This document shows positions 58,124 to 64,000 of a stretch of DNA of 64,000 nt, one piece after another (the first letter of the stretch is position 1; every line of letters starts with the position of its first letter). The DNA comes from Billgrantia azerbaijanica (GTDB taxonomy: Bacteria; Pseudomonadota; Gammaproteobacteria; Pseudomonadales; Halomonadaceae). Location of the stretch: positions 62,001 to 126,000 of the forward strand of contig SBLD01000003.1 of assembly GCA_004551485.1 (NCBI GenBank), written 5' to 3'. The notes beneath the pieces are model-generated. The model saw only the letters and a program-made list of their open reading frames with translations. It made no database searches and was not told the origin of the DNA. Position numbers and translations under genes: made by a program.

Positions 58124-60015
58124 CCGTTGGCCACCTGGCTGTCGTCGAGCAGTCGCCGCTTCTTGAGGTGGATCAGCAGGATGGAGACCGCCGCCGGGGT
58201 CACGCCGGAGATCCGCGCGGCCTGGGCCAGGGTCTCGGGGCGCGCCTCGCTGAGCTTCTGGCGGATCTCGTGGGAGAGCCCCTCGACCTGGGCGAAATCG
58301 AGGTCGGCTGGCAGCGGCGTCGCCTCGTGGCGCTTGAGCTTGTCGATCTCGTCCTGCTGGCGGTCGATGTAGCCCTGGTACTTGGCCTGGATCTGCACCT
58401 GTTCGGCCACCGCTGGATCGCCAACCGGCTCGCCGCCGAGCGCGGCCACGTCGCCGTAGCCGAGCTCCGGGCGCTTGAGCAGGTCGAGCAGGCAGTACTC
58501 GCGGGCGAGCGGCTTGCCGGTCTTCGCCGCCACGGCCTCGGCCGCCGGCGTGCCGGGCTGCACCCAGGTCGTCTTGAGCCGGGCGTGCTCGCGCTCGATC
58601 GCCTCGCGCTTGTCGCAGAAGGCCGACCAGCGGGCGTCGTCGACCAGCCCCAGCGTCCGGCCGGCCTCGGTGAGGCGCAGGTCGGCGTTGTCCTCGCGCA
58701 GCAGCAGGCGGTACTCGGCACGCGAGGTGAACATGCGGTAGGGCTCCCGGGTGCCCAGGGTGATCAGGTCGTCGACCAGCACCCCGAGGTAGGCCTCGTC
58801 GCGGCGCGGCCACCAGGCCTCGAGCCCCCGGGCGCGCCGGGCGGCGTTGAGTCCGGCGAGCAGGCCCTGGGCGCCGGCCTCCTCGTAGCCGGTGGTGCCG
58901 TTGATCTGCCCGGCGAAGAACAGGTTGTGGATGAATTTCGTCTCCAGGGAGTGCTTCAGGTCGCGCGGGTCGAAGAAGTCGTACTCGATGGCGTAGCCCG
59001 GCCGGGTGATGTGGGCGTTCTCGAGGCCCTGGATCGAGCGCACCACCGCGAGCTGCACGTCGAAGGGCAGCGAGGTGGAGATGCCGTTGGGGTAGAGCTC
59101 GTGGGTATCCAGCCCCTCCGGCTCGATGAACACCTGGTGGCTCGCCTTGTCGGCGAAGCGGTGCACCTTGTCCTCGATCGACGGGCAGTAGCGCGGTCCC
59201 ACGCCCTCGATGACGCCGGAGTACATCGGCGAGCGGTCGAGGTTGGCAAGGATGATCTCGTGAGTGTGCGCGTTGGTGTGGGCGATGTGGCAGCTCACCT
59301 GGCGCGGGTGCATCTCGCGCGTTCCCAGGTAGGACATCACCGGGGTGGGGGTGTCGCCCGGCTGCGCCTCGAGTACGGAGAAGTCGACGCTCCTGGCGTC
59401 GAGGCGCGGGGGCGTGCCGGTCTTGAGGCGGTCGACGCGGAACGGCAGCGCGCGCAGGCGCTCGGCCAGCGCATTGGAGGGCGGATCGCCGGCGCGGCCA
59501 CCACGGCTGTTGTCGAGGCCGATGTGGATGACACCGCCGAGGAAGGTGCCGGTGCACAGCACCACCGTCTCGGCCAGGAAGCGGATGCCCGTTTCGGTGA
59601 CCACCCCGCGGACGGTGTCGTTATCCACAACCAGGTCGCCGGCGGCCTGCTGGAAGAGCGTCAGGTTGGGCTGGTTTTCCAGCATGCCGCGGATGGCAGC
59701 CTTGTAGCGGACGCGGTCGGCCTGGGCACGGGTGGCACGCACCGCGGGTCCCTTGCGGGCATTGAGCACGCGGAACTGGATGCCGCCGCGGTCGGTGGCC
59801 AATCCCATGGCGCCCCCCAGTGCATCGATCTCCTTGACCAGGTGGCTCTTGCCGATGCCGCCGATGGCGGGATTGCAGGACATCTGGCCCAGCGTCTCGA
59901 TGTTGTGGGTGAGCAGCAGGGTCTGACAGCCCATGCGGGCGGCAGCCAGGGCGGCTTCGGTTCCCGCATGGCCGCCGCCGATGACGATGACGTCAAAGCG
60001 GTCGGGATACTCCAA
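58120..60015 (-). CDS. mnmG: tRNA uridine-5-carboxymethylaminomethyl modification protein MnmG
   Basis: A 631-residue FAD protein. FAD-binding G-G-G-H-A-G-T-E near residue 12, M-S-C-N-P-A-I-G-G, and the C-terminal helical domain are present. It modifies the wobble uridine of tRNAs with MnmE. The start codon is TTG at 60015, giving [10 protein letters not shown], which lines up with the E. coli start (M-F-Y-P-D-P-F-D-V-I); no better ATG lies near. GAGGTG is about four bases upstream. It contains a perfect DnaA box (59621-59629). Confidence 0.96.
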   Translation of the reverse strand: MEYPDRFDVIVIGGGHAGTEAALAAARMGCQTLLLTHNIETLGQMSCNPAIGGIGKSHLVKEIDALGGAMGLATDRGGIQFRVLNARKGPAVRATRAQADRVRYKAAIRGMLENQPNLTLFQQAAGDLVVDNDTVRGVVTETGIRFLAETVVLCTGTFLGGVIHIGLDNSRGGRAGDPPSNALAERLRALPFRVDRLKTGTPPRLDARSVDFSVLEAQPGDTPTPVMSYLGTREMHPRQVSCHIAHTNAHTHEIILANLDRSPMYSGVIEGVGPRYCPSIEDKVHRFADKASHQVFIEPEGLDTHELYPNGISTSLPFDVQLAVVRSIQGLENAHITRPGYAIEYDFFDPRDLKHSLETKFIHNLFFAGQINGTTGYEEAGAQGLLAGLNAARRARGLEAWWPRRDEAYLGVLVDDLITLGTREPYRMFTSRAEYRLLLREDNADLRLTEAGRTLGLVDDARWSAFCDKREAIEREHARLKTTWVQPGTPAAEAVAAKTGKPLAREYCLLDLLKRPELGYGDVAALGGEPVGDPAVAEQVQIQAKYQGYIDRQQDEIDKLKRHEATPLPADLDFAQVEGLSHEIRQKLSEARPETLAQAARISGVTPAAVSILLIHLKKRRLLDDSQVANG

Positions 60016-60106
60016 GGTGCACCTCGTTGCGCGTCACGCGCGAATCGTCCGAAGAGGATGAAAATCAGCCTGCCAGTATAAACCTCCTGTGTGTAAGCGT
60101 CAGGGG

Positions 60107-60477
60107 TTTTCCACATGCCCTTGACCAGGGATCTCACTACACTGCACAGACCAACAATAAAATAGAAAGATTAAAAGAGAAGTTCTGTTGTGGTTGTTAC
60201 TACTGGTGTGGACAAAAACTGTGGATAAGGCAGATTAATGCTATTGCATCAGAGAGATGCATTGTTGACCAAAACCGGGACAAGCGGATGACGACCTGCG
60301 CGGGGCCGGTGAGGAGGCTGTGGATGAAAAGGGCGTTGATCCACAGCCCCGTGAGCCCACGTCTTTTCCACCGTTCCCTACCGACGTTGTCACCGCGGCT
60401 GTGAACAACCGGCTCGATAGGCCGCGAGACGCGCCATGGCGGGCCTGGTGGGCTGCGGCGCCATAATCTTGTCCACA
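60107..60477. other. oriC: putative chromosomal replication origin (oriC)
   Basis: The 525-base gap between mnmG and the ABC ATPase gene holds DnaA-box-like sites: TTTTCCACA (60107-60115), TGTGGACAA (60207-60215), perfect TGTGGATAA (60220-60228), TGTGGATGA (60319-60327), TGATCCACA (60337-60345), TTGTCCACA (60469-60477), with one mismatch or none to TTATCCACA or its TTWTNCACA form. An AT-rich stretch (about 60152-60180, CAATAAAATAGAAAGATTAA) could be the unwinding element. A short hairpin TGCATC-agaga-GATGCA (60245-60261) sits between box groups. Position by mnmG-rsmG-parAB matches known gammaproteobacterial origins. dnaA is not in this window. Confidence 0.7.
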
Positions 60478-60480
60478 GGC

Positions 60481-60514
60481 AAAAAAAAAAGGCCCCGTCG
60501 TCGGTGGCGGGGCC
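60481..60514 (-). terminator. intrinsic terminator of the amino-acid ABC operon
   Basis: On the minus strand, a GGCCCC...GGGGCC stem (60491-60514) is followed by ten Ts (A-run 60481-60490 on the plus strand), 27 bases beyond the ATPase stop. It also isolates the probable origin from transcription by this operon. Confidence 0.88.
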
Positions 60515-60540
60515 CGGTCGAAGCGGTATGACGTCGCGCT

Positions 60541-61314
60541 TCAGTGCTTGAGCACGCGCGACAGGAAGTTGCGGGTGGGTTCGTTGCGGGGGTTGTCGAA
60601 GATCTGTCCGGGAGGCCCCTCCTCGGCGATCTCGCCCCGATGGATGTAGATGACCCGGTCGGCCACCTCGCGGGCGAAGCCCATCTCGTGGGTGACGATC
60701 AGCATCGTCATGCCTTCGCGGGCGAGTTCGCGCATGGCGTCGAGGACCTCGCCGATCATCTCCGGGTCGAGCGCCGAGGTGGGCTCGTCGAAGAGCATCA
60801 GGCGCGGTTCCATGGCCAGCGCCCGGGCCAGGGCGACGCGCTGCTGCTGGCCGCCGGAGAGCTGGCTGGGGTACTTGGCGGCCTGGTCGGCGATGTCCAC
60901 GCGCTCCAGCAGCCGCTCGGCCGTCTCGGTGGCATCGGCCCGGCTCCAGCCGCGCACCTTCATCGGCGCCAGGGTCACGTTGTCGAGCACGCTCAGGTGT
61001 GGAAACAAATTGAACTGCTGGAAGACCATGCCCACTTCGGTGCGGATCTTCTGCAGCGCCTTGCCGGCCTTGCCGTGGGGCACCAGGTCGTTGCCGTCGA
61101 CCTCGATATGGCCGCTCTGGAACTCCTCCAGTCCGTTGATGCAGCGGATCAGGGTCGACTTGCCGGAACCGCTGGCGCCGATGATGACCACCACCTCGCC
61201 GGGGGAGACCGCCAGGTCGATGTCCTTGAGGACGTGCAGGCTGCCGAAGTGCTTGTTGACCTTGTCCAGGCGCACGATCGGGTCGGCGCCGGAGGGGGAC
61301 GTCTCTGGGTTCAT
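60541..61314 (-). CDS. polar amino-acid ABC transporter ATP-binding protein
   Basis: A 257-residue ABC ATPase: Walker [10 protein letters not shown] near residue 50, signature Q-L-S-G-G-Q-Q-Q-R, Walker B L-M-L-F-D-E-P-T, and H-switch [11 protein letters not shown]. The GlnQ/HisP-type sequence indicates polar amino-acid uptake. Last gene of the operon. Confidence 0.93.
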   Translation of the reverse strand: MNPETSPSGADPIVRLDKVNKHFGSLHVLKDIDLAVSPGEVVVIIGASGSGKSTLIRCINGLEEFQSGHIEVDGNDLVPHGKAGKALQKIRTEVGMVFQQFNLFPHLSVLDNVTLAPMKVRGWSRADATETAERLLERVDIADQAAKYPSQLSGGQQQRVALARALAMEPRLMLFDEPTSALDPEMIGEVLDAMRELAREGMTMLIVTHEMGFAREVADRVIYIHRGEIAEEGPPGQIFDNPRNEPTRNFLSRVLKH

Positions 61315-61326
61315 GTCGCGCGTTCC

Positions 61327-61998
61327 TTATTGTCCGACCAGGCCCCTGCGCTCCAGCTGGCGCAGTGCAAACGACAGGCTCAGGGTGATCACCAGGTAGA
61401 GCAGGGCGACCATCAGGTAGACCTCCAGGGCATTGAAGGTCGTGGCGATGTACACCTGGCCCTGGCGGACCAGCTCGCCGACGCCGATCACCGAGAACAG
61501 TGAGGTGTCCTTGATGCTGATGATGCCCTGATTGCCGAGCGGTGGAATCATGCGACGGAAGGCCTGGGGCCAGATGATGTAGCGGAAGGTCTGGCGGCGC
61601 GACAGGCCGAGCGACAGGCCGGCCTCGCGCTGGCCGCGCTCGATGGACTGCACGCCGCCGCGCACGATCTCCGAGATGTAGGCCCCGGAGTTGACGGCAA
61701 TGGCGGCAATGCCCGCCACCAGGGCATTGATGGGGCCGCCAAGGAGCTGGGGCAGGCCGTAGAAGATGAACAACACCTGCACCAGGACCGGGGTGCCGCG
61801 GAAGATCTCGATGTAGGCCACGGCGGGCAGGCGCAGCCAGCGCAGGGGGCTGATGCTCAGCAGGCCGAAGAGGATGCCGATCAGAAAGCCGATGGCGAGC
61901 CCGCCGAAGGAGATCAGCAGGGTATAGGGAATGCCCGTCAGCAGGTAGGGGATGGAGGCGAAGGCTGCCTGCCAGTCGAATTGGAAGGTGACGTCCAC
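61327..61998 (-). CDS. polar amino-acid ABC transporter permease
   Basis: A 223-residue membrane permease of the HisMQ/GlnP type, with about five hydrophobic helices and the EAA loop E-A-G-L-S-L-G-L-S-R-R near residue 135. It forms the transport channel as a homodimer. 12 bases upstream of the ATPase gene. Confidence 0.93.
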   Translation of the reverse strand: MDVTFQFDWQAAFASIPYLLTGIPYTLLISFGGLAIGFLIGILFGLLSISPLRWLRLPAVAYIEIFRGTPVLVQVLFIFYGLPQLLGGPINALVAGIAAIAVNSGAYISEIVRGGVQSIERGQREAGLSLGLSRRQTFRYIIWPQAFRRMIPPLGNQGIISIKDTSLFSVIGVGELVRQGQVYIATTFNALEVYLMVALLYLVITLSLSFALRQLERRGLVGQ

Positions 61999-62060
61999 AA
62001 GGGTTCTCCCGTCCAGAGGCGTCGTGGAATGGCGGGGATCGGTAATAGGGCCTCAATGCA

Positions 62061-62090
62061 GCGGGGTCGGGTCCTGGGACCCGACCCCGC
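62061..62090 (-). other. intra-operon stem-loop between binding-protein and permease genes
   Basis: Thirteen-base perfect arms GCGGGGTCGGGTC and its complement with a CTGG loop, without a T-run, in the 110-base gap between the binding-protein gene and the permease. It may stabilise the upstream transcript or partly terminate, giving more binding protein than permease. Confidence 0.6.
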
Positions 62091-62108
62091 GATCAGGCGG
62101 TGCCGCCA

Positions 62109-62870
62109 TCACTCGCTGCTGCCGAACCACTTGGCGTGGATCTCGTCGTAGGTGCCATCCTCCTTCATGGCGGCGAGCGCCTCGTTGACGGGTTCGACCC
62201 ACTCGCTGCCCTTGACGAAGACGATGCCGTACTGCTGGCCCTCGTAGAGCGGACCAACGACCTTGACCCGGTCTTCGCCACGGGTCTGGGAGAAGTAGCC
62301 GACGTTGGGCGCGTCGTAGAAGACCGCGTCGACGCTGCCGCCGAGCAGGGCCATGTACATGTCGCTGGAGCCCGGATAGGGGGTGATGTCGGCCTCGTCG
62401 CCGAGGTTGGACTCGAGGAAGTCGTAGCTGGTGGAGCCGACCTTGGTGCCGATCTTCAACCCCTTGAGGTCCTCGAGTTCGTCGACCTCGTCATTGTTGG
62501 CACGGACCAGGATTTTCAGGCCGCTGTCGTAGTAGGGGTCGGAGTAGTCGACGATCTCGGCCCGTTCCTCGGTGATCGTGATACCGGCGATGGCCACGTC
62601 CACGTTGCCGGTCTGCACGGCGGGAATGATGCCGTTGAAATCCATGGTCTGCAGGTTGTATTCGAAGCCGGCGCGCTCGGCGACTTCGGCGAGAATGTCC
62701 ATGTCGAAACCGACCATTTCGCCGGTTTCCTGATCCATCATCTCGAAGGGGACGAAGCTCGGGTCGGTGACCGCCCGGAGGACGTGTTCATCGGCGCTGG
62801 CCAGGCCGGAAAGGCCGATGCCGAGGGCGAGGGTGGAGGCGAGGGCAGCGGATGTCAGATGATGTTTCAT
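62109..62870 (-). CDS. polar amino-acid ABC transporter substrate-binding protein
   Basis: A 253-residue periplasmic binding protein (family 3). Signal peptide M-K-H-H-L-T-S-A through L-A-S-A-D (about residue 26), then [20 protein letters not shown], the family-3 amino-acid-binding start; [10 protein letters not shown] contacts the ligand carboxylate. GlnH-like, but glutamine is not proven. ATG 62870 chosen over 62939 because the signal peptide starts there and GGGGAA lies upstream. Confidence 0.92.
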   Translation of the reverse strand: MKHHLTSAALASTLALGIGLSGLASADEHVLRAVTDPSFVPFEMMDQETGEMVGFDMDILAEVAERAGFEYNLQTMDFNGIIPAVQTGNVDVAIAGITITEERAEIVDYSDPYYDSGLKILVRANNDEVDELEDLKGLKIGTKVGSTSYDFLESNLGDEADITPYPGSSDMYMALLGGSVDAVFYDAPNVGYFSQTRGEDRVKVVGPLYEGQQYGIVFVKGSEWVEPVNEALAAMKEDGTYDEIHAKWFGSSE

Positions 62871-62948
62871 ACGATTCCCCGTGGAAGAAATTATTGTGTC
62901 TACGCCATCAAACATGGCGAGTTCCCGGGGAAGCGTCAAGTGAAGGGG

Positions 62949-63302
62949 TTACACCATGAAGGAGGAGCCGCAGCCGCAAGTGGTGGTGGCGTTGGGGTTC
63001 TGGACGAGGAAACGGGTACCGGCCAGTCCCTCCTCGAAGTCCACGGTGGAGCCGACTAGATATTGGTAGGAGAGGGCGTCGACGACCATGGCGACGTCGC
63101 CGAACTCGATCAGGGCGTCGTCCTCGCCGACCTCATCGGCGAAGTCGAAGCCGTACTGGAAGCCCGAACAGCCGCCGCCGGTCACGTAGACGCGCAGCTT
63201 GAGCTCGGGATTGCCCTCTTCGGCGATCAGCGCCCGCAGCCGCGCGCGGGCGGTGTCGGAGAGCATCAGGGGGGTGGGCACGAACGATTCAGCGCCGCTC
63301 AT
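62949..63302 (-). CDS. erpA: iron-sulfur cluster insertion protein ErpA
   Basis: A 117-residue A-type carrier. The three cluster cysteines are visible: G-G-G-C-S-G-F near residue 46 and T-C-G-C-G-S-S-F at the C-terminus. ErpA passes 4Fe-4S clusters to essential apoproteins such as IspG/H. It follows argC, an order shared with pseudomonads. An intergenic repeat lies between them. Confidence 0.95.
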   Translation of the reverse strand: MSGAESFVPTPLMLSDTARARLRALIAEEGNPELKLRVYVTGGGCSGFQYGFDFADEVGEDDALIEFGDVAMVVDALSYQYLVGSTVDFEEGLAGTRFLVQNPNATTTCGCGSSFMV

Positions 63303-63388
63303 GGGCGAACTCCTCTGCGCCGGAATGAATGGCTAACGGTGAATTATCCGCAATCCCGAGCGGCAGGGTCAACTATTGTCAGCTTCGG

Positions 63389-63584
63389 CGCTCGGGGCTG
63401 ATCCGTCGACAGGTCTCCGAGGAGGCGCTGTGAATCCCTCCCTGGACGCTACCTTCGTCCAACTGCGCTCTCGCTCCTGCTCCGCTTGCAGGACCGGTGC
63501 TGGCCATTCATGGCCAGCCCGTTCGGAGCAGTGCTCCTCACCCCTGGCGAAGGACCTCCTCTTCGACCTGTCCCCGGTGCCCCT
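63389..63584. repeat. intergenic modular hairpin repeat, copy B
   Basis: The left block 63389-63453 and right block 63552-63584 recur near uvrD (copy A). The variable middle is longer here (about 98 bases) and holds a different palindrome, GCTGGCCA-ttca-TGGCCAGC (63499-63518), among other short inverted repeats. It occupies most of the 298-base gap between erpA and argC; the rest looks unremarkable. Confidence 0.8.
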
Positions 63585-63600
63585 CGGCTAGGACGTCAGT

Positions 63601-64000
63601 TCAGGGCATCAGTGCCGGCGCGGCGAGCCCGGCCGTTTCGTCGCAGCCGAACATCAGGTTGAGGTTGTGGATCGCCTGGCCCGAGGCGCCCTTGACCAGG
63701 TTGTCGATCACCGCCAGCACCACCACGGTGTCGCCGTCGCCAGGACGGTGCACGGCCAGGCGGCAGAGGTTGGCGCCCTTGACGCTGCGCGTCTCGGGAT
63801 GGCTGCCGGGCGGCATGACGTCGACGAAGGGTTCCGCGGCGAAGCGCGCCTCGAAGCGCGCCTGCAGCTCGCCGGGATCCGCGGTCAGCCGACCGTAGAG
63901 GGTGGCGTGGATGCCGCGGATCATCGGCGTCAGGTGGGGCACGAAGGTGAGCCCCACCGGGCCGCCGGCGGCGTCGCCCAGCCCCTGACGGATCTCCGGC
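63601..64000 (-). CDS. argC: N-acetyl-gamma-glutamyl-phosphate reductase, C-terminal part
   Basis: The visible 133 residues end an ArgC: P-E-I-R-Q-G-L and [17 protein letters not shown] (63910-64000) are family hallmarks, and [16 protein letters not shown] near the end. The gene enters from the right edge; the N-terminal NADP domain and catalytic Cys lie outside. It reduces N-acetylglutamyl phosphate in arginine synthesis. Confidence 0.93.
   Translation of the reverse strand, partial: PEIRQGLGDAAGGPVGLTFVPHLTPMIRGIHATLYGRLTADPGELQARFEARFAAEPFVDVMPPGSHPETRSVKGANLCRLAVHRPGDGDTVVVLAVIDNLVKGASGQAIHNLNLMFGCDETAGLAAPALMP

Overview
The window looks like a chromosomal segment of a moderately halophilic, GC-rich gammaproteobacterium. 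The best guess is Halomonas or a close Halomonadaceae relative. This rests on gene order (argC-erpA, mnmG-rsmG-parA-parB-atpIBEFHAGDC, glmU-glmS, rpoZ-spoT-ridA, oxyR-recG, hupB-rubredoxin reductase / ubiC-ubiA-phoB-phoR), an H+-type ATP synthase c subunit, ubiquinone synthesis, and amino-acid, sodium and TRAP transporters. No tRNA, rRNA, CRISPR array or intact insertion sequence was seen.

Layout. 1-4039: a tight plus-strand cluster of seven periplasmic/membrane redox and metal-handling genes (SCO1-like, DUF411, TlpA-like thioredoxin, small Cys-rich membrane protein, CcdA, six-repeat Asp-box protein, cytochrome c), less GC-rich by eye than the rest and followed by a gene-poor AT-rich gap (4040-4448). 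4449-10579: a histidine kinase with an extracellular solute-binding domain and a sigma-54 response regulator, then a regulatory region with inverted repeats and a -24/-12 promoter, then an AGCS (alanine/glycine/glutamine) symporter and a glutaminase; this reads as one regulatory unit. 10686-20115: housekeeping (gmk, rpoZ, spoT, ridA, thpR, pagL, SDR, oxyR, recG, SCP2-like, hupB). 20332-31903: rubredoxin reductase, ubiC-ubiA, phoB-phoR, a PCuAC copper chaperone, cysZ, and the phosphate system phoU-pstB-pstA-pstC-pstS, with Pho boxes in front of phoB and pstC.

32066-48226: thioesterase, orphan TRAP binding protein, uvrD, two intergenic palindromic elements, hexR, a small PA3496-like gene, an NSS-family transporter, DUF72, glmS, glmU, apbE, uppP, a CDF metal exporter and mgtE. 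48329-58123: the complete ATP synthase operon (promoter and terminator both visible), then parB, parA and rsmG. 58120-60480: mnmG and a probable chromosomal replication origin with several DnaA-box-like sequences and an AT-rich stretch. 60481-64000: a polar amino-acid ABC transporter with an intra-operon hairpin, erpA, a second copy of the intergenic repeat, and the 3' part of argC.

How the parts work together: the phosphate genes form a Pho regulon core; the ATP synthase, parAB, rsmG and mnmG genes sit beside the putative origin as in many gammaproteobacteria; the kinase/sigma-54 regulator pair probably controls uptake and deamidation of an amino acid such as glutamine. The most distinctive material is the redox/copper cluster (with a CxC motif inside an Asp-box), the sigma-54-controlled symporter/glutaminase module with its repeat sites and possible leader peptide, and the dispersed modular hairpin repeats.
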